51,534 nt of DNA from a virus. Both the position numbers and the translations under genes were made by a program. The DNA lies in the IMG/VR virus record IMGVR_UViG_3300044637_002103, positions 1 to 51,534 of that record, one strand, 5' to 3'. Of the stretch, positions 26,791 to 36,500 are shown piece after piece. Position 1 is the stretch's first letter. Every line of letters begins with the position of its first letter. The notes below the pieces were generated by a model. That model was not told the origin of the DNA. It saw only the letters and a list, made by a program, of their open reading frames with translations, and did not search any database.

Positions 26791-29508
26791 TTATAAACAT
26801 GTATAATTTTGTAATCCAACTTCACCAGTTGTTTTATTATAATCATATCCAGATTTACCTCCAAATAAACCATGTACAAAATAATTTAAATTGAATGGTA
26901 ATGTACCGGCAGCATCTTGGAAAACATAACTTGGTGGTGAAAATAAAGTAGGTCCTGGTACGTAATAGAAACTAATTGGATACCCTCCACACATATTATT
27001 ATTATCTTTAACATTACTAAAATATCCAACCATATAATATTCAGCTGAGGTATCATTGTAATATATATCGGCAGGTGTTACCGTTCCTGAACATGAATCA
27101 CCTTGTGAAATTGAAACTCCTTGTCCATATCCGCTATCTTTTATTCCACAAGTTGTGAATATTTCACCAGCGGTTAATATTCTAGTTCTCCAAGCTCCAA
27201 CACAACTAACCCACCCAATTGTGGTTTCTATCTCACTATTAGAAACAAATGTTATTTCTAAACAATCGTCAGTTCCGGCATTACATGAATAACCACTATA
27301 TAACTCAGTGAATGACGCCAAATCGACATATGGTGTACCGCCGGTCAATGATTCATAAACGTAACAATCATCTATTCTGTGCATTCCCGTTGATGATATA
27401 AACTTATAAACGGTATCAGTATTAGTATCGTATTTTATATAACCAGGATCTGTTACATTTATTTGAGTTCCGGTAATGTATGTTTTAGTAACTAAATTAC
27501 TACCACAATCTAATGTACTTGGACATTCAATTTTTATTGTTAATGTATAAGGTATAAAGATGTTTTCATATGCTGTTGAATACACAACCACATCCATTGT
27601 TGTTTTTTCTTTTGTACTATAAAAACCAACAACATCTTCTTGGTAAACAACTTGTCCGAGTGTTGATGAGTATGCTTCACCTATTTTTTCATCATAATTA
27701 CCCACAAATACTTCATCCGATGAATTCAATGAGGTATATGATACAGTTACAGGTACGTTACCATAAGTTTGACCAATGTCAAATTTAGTGTTTATGTATG
27801 TATAACCTGGTGATGATATAGTAAATTGATATTCCGTATTACTACATGAAACACTTTTAAATATATTACTTAAAGTTGCACAATCTCCATCTCTTTCTAC
27901 TAATCTTGAATTATTTTGTGGTGATGCACATTCTTCACCATTTTGTATACAAACATATGCTTCTGTTGAACAGTTGTCCGTACAAATATAATCTACATAT
28001 GTACCTGGATTTGAGAACGTTAGGTAATCCATATCTCCGGTAGTTGTTCCGCATGGATAATAATAAACATATACTTTACCGTCAGTACTTAAATTAATAT
28101 CTCCTTGTGTGATAACGATATCATATGAAGTACATCCAGCACAATCTCTTGGTGTACTTGTTGGTGTAGGTGTAAGAGTTTTGGTTGGTGTTGGTGTTAT
28201 AGTTGGTGTTGGTGTTATAGTTGGTGTTGGTGTTATAGTTGGTGTTGGTGTTGGTGTTGGTATAATTGTTCCACAATCAAGATATTCAGTCTTAACACAA
28301 CGATAGTTACTCGGATTGGACGTATCTAATAGGTAACCAGTAGGGCAAGAGTAATTAGAACAGAATCCTTGACCTGCCTTAGAACCTCCAGGTAAGTAAT
28401 CTCCTGTTGAGAATACTCTTGTTATCATGGAAGTACTTGTGGCATTTGATAATTCTGATAATGTATTGTTGTAAATTTCCGCAGAAAATGAACCTACACT
28501 ACTTCTATTCCAGTTTTCTAATTCAATAATATTATCTCCAGCATTTAATTGGTAAGGGTATACGTGCCAAAACTTAAAGTTAGATTGTGGTGAATTATCC
28601 GCTTGGTCAACTATTGTTGTCCCATTAATTTTTATTGTAACATCATTATCACCAGCAATACCGATATAATAAGTTTTTGTTTCTGTTAATGTAATTGTGG
28701 TACAAAAACTAACCATCCCCATATATGTTGGATTACCACTAACCCAAACATTATTATCATTCATTCTTGTAGACCAAAAAGTTTCTACTGTAGTTGTTGA
28801 TGAACCGTCGTAAAGGGCAGTATTACCTTCAAAACCATACGTTCCACTTATTGAGTTACCCGTACCATTAAAATCATTTAAATTATAAATTCTAACTCCC
28901 CATTGACCGTAGTTTACGTTATCATCACCAGCCGCAGGTGTGTCATATGTGTTTAAAGTTGGGTTAGTTGTAACCACTTTATAACATCCAGAATGGTCTG
29001 GTTTCATAGTATAACCTTCAGGACAAATACATGGTGTTGGCGTTGGTGTAAGAGTTCTAGTTGGTGTTGGTGTAGTAGTTTTGGTTGGTGTTATAGTAGG
29101 TGTAACCGTTGGTGTAACTGTATTCGTAGGTGTTAATGTAATAGTTGGTGTAACTGTCGGTGTTACGGTATTTGTTGGTGTTAAAGTAATAGTTGGTGTA
29201 ACCGTATTGGTAGGTGTAATACTTGGTGTAACTGTCACCGTTGGGGTAGGTGTTGGAGTTAATGGCGCTAAAGTAATATCTAACGTATTTTCACAAATAA
29301 AATCTATATTTTTAACAATAATTTTAGTTGTTTCTAATGGTACAGAAACTAAAACTCCATCATAAAAAGTTAATTGACTTAATGTTAAACCTGTTGCAGG
29401 ACTATTTTCATAGTACAGAGTCGCCAATGTAGACAAATCATCATAGTAGATGTTGTAAGGTCCATTTGCGGAGTTCCCCTGAAGTTTAACATATATATAC
29501 CTTACCAT
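26791..29508 (-). CDS. Modular adhesin-like virion protein with Thr/Pro spacers and PA14-like domain
   Basis: 905 residues with ATG at 29508. A short N-terminal domain (about 1-80) is followed by a Thr/Pro/Val spacer (81-158), a Cys motif (CPEGYTMKPDHSGCYK), and a domain (about 186-346) whose core TYYIGIAGDNDVTIKINGTT and later ENWNR resemble PA14/GLEYA-type carbohydrate-binding folds. Then come a second related Cys motif (CPTGYLLDTSNPSNYRC), a second Thr/Pro spacer (413-454), and several cysteine-rich beta domains to the end. No signal peptide. I read it as a tail fibre or receptor-binding protein; the sugar-binding assignment is tentative. Confidence 0.75.
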   Translation of the reverse strand: MVRYIYVKLQGNSANGPYNIYYDDLSTLATLYYENSPATGLTLSQLTFYDGVLVSVPLETTKIIVKNIDFICENTLDITLAPLTPTPTPTVTVTPSITPTNTVTPTITLTPTNTVTPTVTPTITLTPTNTVTPTVTPTITPTKTTTPTPTRTLTPTPTPCICPEGYTMKPDHSGCYKVVTTNPTLNTYDTPAAGDDNVNYGQWGVRIYNLNDFNGTGNSISGTYGFEGNTALYDGSSTTTVETFWSTRMNDNNVWVSGNPTYMGMVSFCTTITLTETKTYYIGIAGDNDVTIKINGTTIVDQADNSPQSNFKFWHVYPYQLNAGDNIIELENWNRSSVGSFSAEIYNNTLSELSNATSTSMITRVFSTGDYLPGGSKAGQGFCSNYSCPTGYLLDTSNPSNYRCVKTEYLDCGTIIPTPTPTPTITPTPTITPTPTITPTPTKTLTPTPTSTPRDCAGCTSYDIVITQGDINLSTDGKVYVYYYPCGTTTGDMDYLTFSNPGTYVDYICTDNCSTEAYVCIQNGEECASPQNNSRLVERDGDCATLSNIFKSVSCSNTEYQFTISSPGYTYINTKFDIGQTYGNVPVTVSYTSLNSSDEVFVGNYDEKIGEAYSSTLGQVVYQEDVVGFYSTKEKTTMDVVVYSTAYENIFIPYTLTIKIECPSTLDCGSNLVTKTYITGTQINVTDPGYIKYDTNTDTVYKFISSTGMHRIDDCYVYESLTGGTPYVDLASFTELYSGYSCNAGTDDCLEITFVSNSEIETTIGWVSCVGAWRTRILTAGEIFTTCGIKDSGYGQGVSISQGDSCSGTVTPADIYYNDTSAEYYMVGYFSNVKDNNNMCGGYPISFYYVPGPTLFSPPSYVFQDAAGTLPFNLNYFVHGLFGGKSGYDYNKTTGEVGLQNYTCL
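28146..28262 (-). repeat. Thr/Pro spacer 2 of the 905-aa protein
   Basis: Near-perfect 18-nt periodicity on the plus strand (units of GGTGTTATAGTTGGTGTT), encoding the repeat TPTPTI. Confidence 0.9.
29036..29265 (-). repeat. Thr/Pro/Val spacer 1 of the 905-aa protein
   Basis: Encodes [16 protein letters not shown]-type repeats of about 77 residues. Confidence 0.9.
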
Positions 29509-29539
29509 TATTTGTTTATATTAAATATTTTTTTTAACA

Positions 29540-32500
29540 TTATCCACACGTTATTTTATTTATTACTAAATCATATGTTAAGAAACCTGTTGATGTTTTA
29601 GTTATTAGTTCACCGCTAACCCATTTACCATCTAATCCCATAAATTTATAACAATTACCCACGGTTAACGTTTGTACCGACCTTAATTGTACTCCTTTCA
29701 AATATTGTCTATCTGACCTAATATCTGTAGGGTTTTTGATACTTCTAAATCTGTTATCAATGCTTGATTTTAAGAAAGCAGAATCACAAGCTCCAACTTC
29801 TATAGATTCGACAATACCTATTGAATTGACGTTGTATTTGTTTCCGTTAGGTAATAAATAACTACCTGCTCTGTAAACATTTATGTAACCACCTCTTGGT
29901 CCTTGTTGATATAATTGTGAACCTACAACTAAAGGTGCTCCACTAGGAATAGATGTTTGTCCGATATTATATTTTAAGAATATAAGTTCATTAGTATGGT
30001 TACAAATTTCTTGTCCTGTTGGTGCATATAAGAATGGTGATGTTGCTTCAGTACCTATTGATTGATTACCCATCCAAATAATATTATTACTTCCTCCATG
30101 ACAAGCTCCCGTATAACTAATACCATATTGCCCCGATGATGCCACAATAGGTGTTGCAAAACTTACATCATTATCATAATTGAGATGAGTAGATAAAGTA
30201 GAACCATTGAACGCATATAACGTGAAATTAGTTGGTCCGTTATAGAATCGTATCATATCTGACCATCCATCGTAATATCCAAAATATAATTCTTTTAATT
30301 GTGGATCATAATCACAACACATAGTAGTTACTTCAATTGTTGTTGGTTCAACACATCCACTAAATATTTGTGTTGTTGTTGGTGTTGGCGTTGGTGTTAG
30401 TGTTAATTCCAATCCAGCTGTTGGTGTAACCGTACTGGTTACAGTCGGTGTATTTGTATTAGTTGGTGTAACCGTAGGTGTTGGGGACGGTGTAATAGTT
30501 TGGGTTGGTGTATTTGATGGTGGTGGTACCGTACAATCTGAACATGTTGAGTATTCTCCAACAATAACTCCAGAACTTTCTGGTGACATTGACGTTATTC
30601 CAATAATTGTGTAACAATTTCCATTACTACTTCTTACAATTTGACCATAAGCAGGTCCAAAATTATTAGGTCCATTATATCTTATTACACCTGTATAAAC
30701 TGATTCGTCTTCAGGAGTATATTGGTCATCACATCTTTGTACATCATAATATGTTATTGATGGTACCAAAATTTCTGTAATATCACAATCAAATCCACAG
30801 TTTGGTGTAGATGACGGTGTAATTGTAGGTGTCGGTGTTATAGTCGCTGTTAGTGTAACAGTCGGTGTAGGTGTTGCCGTATTGGTGGGTGTTGCTGTTT
30901 GCGTTGGTGTAACAGTTTGTGTTGGGGTTGGGCAAGTAGTGACTGATGAAATATATGCATTTCCCGATACTCCAAATTCACTAATTTCTAAGATATTTGA
31001 TAATCCTCCTCCCGATAAATAAAATACGGTTGCGCTTGATGATAATGTAATTTGAATATCTTCAATTGTCCATTTTTCAGAACCATCAGGTCCTTTATAT
31101 AAAAACTCTCCAGCTTCCATTGGTTGGTCCGCATCATAAATTAATATGTTGCTAGAATAACATTCAAAACAAGATGCATTTAACGAATCTTTAATACAAT
31201 AACCACTACTATCTAATGGGTTAGTTGGTGTAGGTGTAACCGTTGGCGTTTGTGTAGGTGTCTCCGTTGGCGTTTCAGTCACCGTTGGTGTAACAGTATT
31301 TGTAGGTGTTACAGTATTCGTAGGTGTAACAGTATTTGTAGGTGTTACAGTATTCGTAGGTGTCTGAGTTGGAGTCTCCGTAGGTGTTTGCGTTGGTGTA
31401 ACAGTATTTGTAGGCGTTTGCGTAGGAGTCTCTGTTGGCGTTTGCGTAGGAGTTTCTGTTGGTGTATTCGTTGGCGTTTGCGTAGGAGTTTCTGTTGGTG
31501 TAACAGTATTCGTAGGTGTCTGAGTTGGTGTCTCCGTAGGTGTTTGCGTTGGGGTTTCTGTTGGTGTTTGTGTTACGGTATTTGTAGGCGTTTGGGTAGG
31601 TGTCTCTGTCACCGTTGGTGTAACAGTATTTGTTGGTGTATTGGTAGGAGTCTCTGTTGGCGTTTGCGTAGGAGTTTCTGTTGGTGTAACAGTATTCGTA
31701 GGTGTCTGAGTTGGTGTTTGCGTAGGAGTCTCTGTTGGCGTTTGCGTAGGAGTTTCTGTTGGTGTAACAGTATTGGTAGGTGTTTGCGTAGGAGTTTCTG
31801 TTGGCGTTGGTGTAACAGTATTTGTAGGTGTAACCGTTGGCGTTACTGTTGATGTTGGTGTTGGTGTTGGCACGTATTCAATAAATGCCTCTACTAAATA
31901 ATTGTCTCCCGAAAATATACTTTGTGTAATTTCTAACGAATTACTATTATCAACAACAACAGATTGATCATAAATAACTGTGTTTGTTACAACATCAGTT
32001 ATTTTAATTCTGTGTCTCCAATAAAATTCACCAGTTGTAACCCACTGTGCTAAAAATATTCCTCCATCTCCACCATTAACATATGGTAGTAAATCGTAAT
32101 TTGCCTCAAATTGAAGATGTGGTGTTGTTGTTGAAGGTAATGATGATGAGTTCGGATCCCAAATTTTAAATATATCTCCATTTCCGGTTATTAATCTTAA
32201 TGTGAATGTACTATTATCATCAGGACTATCTACTTCGTCATATATTTTAAGAGTAATATTTGAACTTTCCGGTGTTGGTGACGGTGATAATGTTGGCGTT
32301 ACACTTGGTGTAACAGTGGTTGTTGGTGTAACTGTAGGTGTAGCAGTTGGTGTAACTGTATTGGTAGGTGTAACTGTAGGTGTAGCAGTTGGTGTTTTGG
32401 TTTGTGTTACGCTTGGTGTTATAGTTGGTGTAACTGATGCTGTTGGGGTTGGCGATGGGGATATTGAAACTGTTGGTGTTACGGTTGGTGTCATCGACAT

Positions 32501-33148
32501 TGTTGGTGTAGGTGTTAAATTTTGAGCACATTCCACCGTAACAGCTTTGATTACTTCTTGAGTAAACCAAGGTTCATTAAGACTTATTTTAATATCTTTA
32601 TTGCCGTTTGTTGAATATGCCTTTACTGCGGTGCCATTAACACTAATCGGTGTTGTACTATTATCCCCCCAATGTATTGTAAATTGCAATTCGTCGAATA
32701 ATCTCGTAGAATTTGCGTTTGTAGTTCCTGTTATGGAAACAACATTACAATCAACTGAATAGTTGAAATTAATGGATACGGACTGACTTTCATTTCCGAT
32801 GTTTTTATCAAATCCAACCATTGAACCATATTCATCAACTTTAGAATCTAAGAATAATGGTATTTGGTAGTTGTCATAAATTTGTGTTTTAATATATGAC
32901 TCCGTACCTGTGATTGCATTCCAAGTGTTTGGTGTTGGTGTTCCCCATCTATAGTAACCAGATGCAACTGTTCCTCCGCTTACATTATAAATTGTGTCTC
33001 CAGTTGATGGTCCTACATAAGCATTACCTGTATTTCCGGTCCAAGACATAAGTTCTTCGTTAGAGTCATACCAAAAACGACCGGTTAATGAAACCAGTTT
33101 TGTTTGTGGTATGTTTTTTCTCTTAATAGAATGCCTTATTCTTTTCAT
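29540..33148 (-). CDS. Adhesin-like virion protein with four Thr/Pro spacers separating beta domains
   Basis: 1202 residues with ATG at 33148 and an N-terminus rich in Arg/Lys (MKRIRHSIKRKN). An N-terminal domain of about 210 residues is followed by a Thr/Pro spacer (211-293), a beta domain (about 295-420), a very long spacer of about 220 residues (TPTETPTQTPTNTVT type), a Cys-containing domain with YKGPDGSEKW, a third spacer (about 740-776), a domain with YYDVQRC, a fourth spacer (about 883-924) and a C-terminal globular part with CCDYDP and GACHGGSNN. The alternation of rigid spacers and small domains looks like a beads-on-a-string fibre. No enzyme motif. Exposed receptor-binding function is inferred. 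Confidence 0.75.
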   Translation of the reverse strand: MKRIRHSIKRKNIPQTKLVSLTGRFWYDSNEELMSWTGNTGNAYVGPSTGDTIYNVSGGTVASGYYRWGTPTPNTWNAITGTESYIKTQIYDNYQIPLFLDSKVDEYGSMVGFDKNIGNESQSVSINFNYSVDCNVVSITGTTNANSTRLFDELQFTIHWGDNSTTPISVNGTAVKAYSTNGNKDIKISLNEPWFTQEVIKAVTVECAQNLTPTPTMSMTPTVTPTVSISPSPTPTASVTPTITPSVTQTKTPTATPTVTPTNTVTPTATPTVTPTTTVTPSVTPTLSPSPTPESSNITLKIYDEVDSPDDNSTFTLRLITGNGDIFKIWDPNSSSLPSTTTPHLQFEANYDLLPYVNGGDGGIFLAQWVTTGEFYWRHRIKITDVVTNTVIYDQSVVVDNSNSLEITQSIFSGDNYLVEAFIEYVPTPTPTSTVTPTVTPTNTVTPTPTETPTQTPTNTVTPTETPTQTPTETPTQTPTQTPTNTVTPTETPTQTPTETPTNTPTNTVTPTVTETPTQTPTNTVTQTPTETPTQTPTETPTQTPTNTVTPTETPTQTPTNTPTETPTQTPTETPTQTPTNTVTPTQTPTETPTQTPTNTVTPTNTVTPTNTVTPTNTVTPTVTETPTETPTQTPTVTPTPTNPLDSSGYCIKDSLNASCFECYSSNILIYDADQPMEAGEFLYKGPDGSEKWTIEDIQITLSSSATVFYLSGGGLSNILEISEFGVSGNAYISSVTTCPTPTQTVTPTQTATPTNTATPTPTVTLTATITPTPTITPSSTPNCGFDCDITEILVPSITYYDVQRCDDQYTPEDESVYTGVIRYNGPNNFGPAYGQIVRSSNGNCYTIIGITSMSPESSGVIVGEYSTCSDCTVPPPSNTPTQTITPSPTPTVTPTNTNTPTVTSTVTPTAGLELTLTPTPTPTTTQIFSGCVEPTTIEVTTMCCDYDPQLKELYFGYYDGWSDMIRFYNGPTNFTLYAFNGSTLSTHLNYDNDVSFATPIVASSGQYGISYTGACHGGSNNIIWMGNQSIGTEATSPFLYAPTGQEICNHTNELIFLKYNIGQTSIPSGAPLVVGSQLYQQGPRGGYINVYRAGSYLLPNGNKYNVNSIGIVESIEVGACDSAFLKSSIDNRFRSIKNPTDIRSDRQYLKGVQLRSVQTLTVGNCYKFMGLDGKWVSGELITKTSTGFLTYDLVINKITCG
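30370..30500 (-). repeat. Thr/Pro spacer 4 of the 1202-aa protein
   Basis: Short interrupted Thr/Pro run ([20 protein letters not shown] type), broken by GLELT. Confidence 0.8.
30800..30930 (-). repeat. Thr/Pro spacer 3 of the 1202-aa protein
   Basis: Encodes TPTQTVTPTQTATPTNT-type sequence, about 40 residues. Confidence 0.82.
31216..31872 (-). repeat. Longest Thr/Pro spacer (about 219 codons)
   Basis: A tandem array of six- and twelve-residue units ([18 protein letters not shown] and combinations). Higher-order blocks such as [18 protein letters not shown] recur with synonymous codon changes. It is the longest tract in the window and the likeliest to vary in length between relatives. Confidence 0.92.
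32266..32516 (-). repeat. Thr/Pro spacer 1 of the 1202-aa protein
   Basis: About 83 codons of TPTVTPT / TPTATPTVTPT / SPSPTP type, ending in SPSPTPESS. Confidence 0.9.
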
Positions 33149-33168
33149 TTATTATAATTAGTTAATTA

Positions 33169-34716
33169 TTAGGAACAACTTGACCATTCGCTTATTGTTC
33201 CTACCTCTGAAATAGTTGCTATATATGATATTTTAGATTTTCCTGGTAATAAAATTGCATATAATTTACCATTTCCATTAAATGTTTGTCCTCCCGTATT
33301 TGAGTCCCATAGTGTATATGTTGTTGGTGGTGTAATAGATGTCTCATTAACATATAAAGGTCCATATTGTGTATAACCAGCGCCCTGTAAAACATGTGGA
33401 TATTGATTACAATATTGTTGTAGTTGTGTTGAGGTTGGGTAACCGCTATTTAATGTATATGCAAATATTTTTTGTGTTCTAATAACTGGAGGTGCAACAT
33501 AATCACAATTATAAAGTTGTATTTCTTCTCCGTTAATTATTGTTTTTGCCTTTGTTACCGTATATAACGTGTTACTAGGTTCACCTAAAGAGGCTGATTG
33601 TGATCCAACAATAACATAAAAATATCCTGATGACCCCTCAACTCTTTCTCCACTATTAAATGCAGTTGATAAAACGCTAATTGACCAAACATCGTAATTA
33701 CCGTCCAAATATCCGGCACTGTTTTGGAATTCACATGGTCTAAGTTTAAAATAGGAATTAGTAGATTCGGTCCCACTCACTGGCGTTGCAGAAGGTGTTG
33801 GAGTTGGGGATGGAGATAATGCAATTCCTATCGTTGGTGTTGGTGTTGGGGTTAAAGTCATTGTTGGTGTTGGTGATGACGGTGGTGTAATCGTTCCTCC
33901 TCCACTTTCATAAAATTTAATAGGTGTTGCTGTTGTTCCTACTTGAGCACCTTTCGTTCCGTTAAATTTATATATCTTATATGAATAATCTCTTTTATCT
34001 ATATCAACTTGAAAATACATATCCTCATTCTCTTTAATTTCACGAGATGTTGCATATACGTCATTATAAAAATCCGTTATTAAACCATCTTTAGCATTAA
34101 AGAATTTAGCAGTCATAAAAAAAGTATTACCTGTAGTGGTACCACTTAAATTAGTTTCATCTAAAACACTCTCATCTTGAAACCAAAAAAGATACATGTT
34201 TTCCTTGTTTGTATAATTTGAACCGTGGAAAACAGGTACGTGTATATTTTCTTGTAATGGTGTATAAAAATATTTTTCACCTAACGGTAATGTTAAATTT
34301 TTTGTGAATATTAATTTTCTATTTTGTCTTGTCGGTGCAGTATAACCTGTTACATTACCATTAACATCTAATAAATTTGGTGTTTTATAAAACTCTAATC
34401 TAAAGAAACTCTCTGTTGATTGTCTCAACATTTTAGCATTTTCCTTGGGTTCTATACCAACTAAACTATAATCTAATCCCTTACTATAATTTCCATTATT
34501 AGAAAAATAAAAATAGAACCATATATCAGATTCACTAATACCATCTGGTTTATGAATATATCTAACAGTTTCATAATTGTCAATTGGGTTAATGATGTCA
34601 TTCAACACTTCATCTTCAAATTGTTCCATGTTTTCTTGCCATCCCAAATTCATTTGGAAGTCAAGTTCGTGGTTCAATACAAGATTTAAATCAGTGTTTT
34701 GTCTTAATATTTTCAT
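33169..34716 (-). CDS. Virion protein with Thr/Pro spacer and duplicated C-terminal module
   Basis: 515 residues from the ATG at 34714-34716, which overlaps the upstream stop by one base as its neighbours do. An in-frame TTG at 34722 would add two residues. The N-terminal about 270 residues form a structural-type domain (LVLNHELDFQMNLGWQENME). A Thr/Pro/Ser spacer occupies about 272-312, then a Cys domain (YFKLRPCEF), and a C-terminal module ([42 protein letters not shown]). This last module is clearly related to one inside the 1312-aa protein at 12923-16861. Probably a fibre or tail-tip component. Confidence 0.75.
   Translation of the reverse strand: MKILRQNTDLNLVLNHELDFQMNLGWQENMEQFEDEVLNDIINPIDNYETVRYIHKPDGISESDIWFYFYFSNNGNYSKGLDYSLVGIEPKENAKMLRQSTESFFRLEFYKTPNLLDVNGNVTGYTAPTRQNRKLIFTKNLTLPLGEKYFYTPLQENIHVPVFHGSNYTNKENMYLFWFQDESVLDETNLSGTTTGNTFFMTAKFFNAKDGLITDFYNDVYATSREIKENEDMYFQVDIDKRDYSYKIYKFNGTKGAQVGTTATPIKFYESGGGTITPPSSPTPTMTLTPTPTPTIGIALSPSPTPTPSATPVSGTESTNSYFKLRPCEFQNSAGYLDGNYDVWSISVLSTAFNSGERVEGSSGYFYVIVGSQSASLGEPSNTLYTVTKAKTIINGEEIQLYNCDYVAPPVIRTQKIFAYTLNSGYPTSTQLQQYCNQYPHVLQGAGYTQYGPLYVNETSITPPTTYTLWDSNTGGQTFNGNGKLYAILLPGKSKISYIATISEVGTISEWSSCS
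33786..33896 (-). repeat. Thr/Pro/Ser spacer of the 515-aa protein
   Basis: Encodes [15 protein letters not shown] and [12 protein letters not shown], about 37 codons. Confidence 0.85.
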
Positions 34717-36500
34717 TAACAATCAGTTATTTTTTTATTTTTGAATTTTGAAATTCCGTCTTGTTTATTTGTGTGGAATCTCTCATTTCTTAAATAGAAG
34801 TTTATGTCATTTTTTACATAATGAATACCGTTTGTAAATGGAAACTTTGTACCATATCCATCAATATCGACATATCCATGGTCATATAAATCTCTCCATC
34901 TCCATACACCTTCGGCAGAATCGTACTTGGCGTTTTCAGGTAAATTAAAAATGTCTTTAGTTTTAGCACTTTCAGTATATGGTGATAATTCTCTTAATTT
35001 AACTCTGTGATGTGGTTGGTAGTATAATCCAAACATATTTGTTGCAGAAGAACCTGCAAAAATTGTACTTCCAGTTTGCCCATAATCAAAAATTGTTGTT
35101 GGGTTTGTTAATTTTTGAAAGGATTCACAGATAATTCTTTCTTTTAATTCTTTTCTATTATATTCAACAAATGCACCATTTAATACTGTTCCTTTTGTTA
35201 ATTCATTTCCACTTGTAAATGTTATACCTTGTCTAATAAAAGGTGTTCCCGTACCCATTGAACTTTCGTTAGACGTTGTACCATTAAAATGGTCATCAAT
35301 CCAAGTGTCGTGGAAATTAAACTTGTGTCCTACTTTTGGTGGATAACTAAAATATCCATTTCCATTTCTAAATAAAGTGGTTACATAAACTTCTGTTGGT
35401 GTATATCCTAAATTGTTTGTTAATCCAGTTAAAACAAAAGGTTCTTTGAAATCATATAGAACAGATTCCATTCTATTTCTTTCAACAATTGTGTCATTTG
35501 CACCAACCGCATTTTCAAATAATATTTTTTTCTCCTCTTCCCATATCGGTGATTCGAATCCAATATTATCCATTATGTAATCACCAGTTGTTGTAAGTAA
35601 CTTATGTTTATGTACATAATATTGTGATGTTGACCCCGTTGTATTATTTTTATCAATACATCTTTTACCGATAACTAATGTCGGTATTGTTGTGGCGGTC
35701 TTAAGTTCTTTTTTCAATATGTTAATTACATATTTTTCAGAATTATATGTTTCATTACCAACACTGTCAATATAATATGTTCTTCCTGAAACTTCTCCTG
35801 TTATTGTTGTACCTGAAAATGTTACGAATTCACCAGAAGCCATTCCGTGTTCTACAGGTGCGGTAAATTCATAATATGAATTAAAAGTATTTGATAATCT
35901 AAATGGTATTCCGTCACCACTTTTAAATGATATTTTAGTTCCACCAGTTAAGGTGTATGTCATTTGATAATTTGTATCACCAGAATAAACATAACTCAAA
36001 TAGAGATTCCAATTATGATATGGCGCTGTAATAGGTGTAATTGTTGTGTGATCGGTTGATCCTGTGAGTACTAACACCGAATCGAGATTTTCAGGGTAAT
36101 ATCCTAAAGTGTCTCCACTAATCGAACTTGATGGCATTATTTTTCTTCTTAAATCTCGTCTTAAAAATGCAAATTCATCATATGGTAAAAAACCCCCTAA
36201 TGTTGGGTTATCCAAACCATCTCCCCTTCCATTTAAATAAACTCTCTCTTGTAAATAATCATATGAAGTATCTCCACTATACATGTTACGAAAAACCATT
36301 TTAAGTTTTCCATAAATTTTATATTTGTTACTTTGATTTCTTTCTTTATCATATAGTTTATCAATATCTAAAATAATATCCTTATCCCCAATTCTTAATA
36401 AAGTTTGTGAGGTCTCTAAACCTATGTTTAAATTTAAATCTTGTTCTTCCGCCTTTTTGTACCTTTTACTAGGTAATAATATTTCTTTTTTATTTTCCAT
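34716..36500 (-). CDS. Virion/baseplate-region structural protein, unknown
   Basis: 594 residues with ATG at 36500; one-base overlaps at both ends. The charged N-terminus (MENKKEILLPSKRYKKAEEQ) is followed by NIGLETSQTLLRIGDKDIIL and long beta-rich stretches with SGDT and TGGT turns. There is no Thr/Pro spacer, signal peptide or membrane helix, and few Cys. I do not recognise the family. Lying between the large baseplate-proximal gene (36500-40864) and the first Thr/Pro gene, it could be the adaptor on which fibre proteins attach. That is inference from order only. Confidence 0.72.
   Translation of the reverse strand: MENKKEILLPSKRYKKAEEQDLNLNIGLETSQTLLRIGDKDIILDIDKLYDKERNQSNKYKIYGKLKMVFRNMYSGDTSYDYLQERVYLNGRGDGLDNPTLGGFLPYDEFAFLRRDLRRKIMPSSSISGDTLGYYPENLDSVLVLTGSTDHTTITPITAPYHNWNLYLSYVYSGDTNYQMTYTLTGGTKISFKSGDGIPFRLSNTFNSYYEFTAPVEHGMASGEFVTFSGTTITGEVSGRTYYIDSVGNETYNSEKYVINILKKELKTATTIPTLVIGKRCIDKNNTTGSTSQYYVHKHKLLTTTGDYIMDNIGFESPIWEEEKKILFENAVGANDTIVERNRMESVLYDFKEPFVLTGLTNNLGYTPTEVYVTTLFRNGNGYFSYPPKVGHKFNFHDTWIDDHFNGTTSNESSMGTGTPFIRQGITFTSGNELTKGTVLNGAFVEYNRKELKERIICESFQKLTNPTTIFDYGQTGSTIFAGSSATNMFGLYYQPHHRVKLRELSPYTESAKTKDIFNLPENAKYDSAEGVWRWRDLYDHGYVDIDGYGTKFPFTNGIHYVKNDINFYLRNERFHTNKQDGISKFKNKKITDC

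Noticed and set aside
31250-31852. 200-aa plus-strand open frame rich in Cys, Arg and Trp
   Set aside because: It is the antisense shadow of the long Thr/Pro repeat. The repeat has no stop codons in several frames, and composition and periodicity follow the repeat exactly.
19227-34722. Diversity-generating retroelement acting on the adhesin genes
   Set aside because: No reverse transcriptase, no template/variable repeat pair with A-biased changes seen. Variation in repeats is synonymous or unit-based. A retroelement outside the window cannot be excluded.
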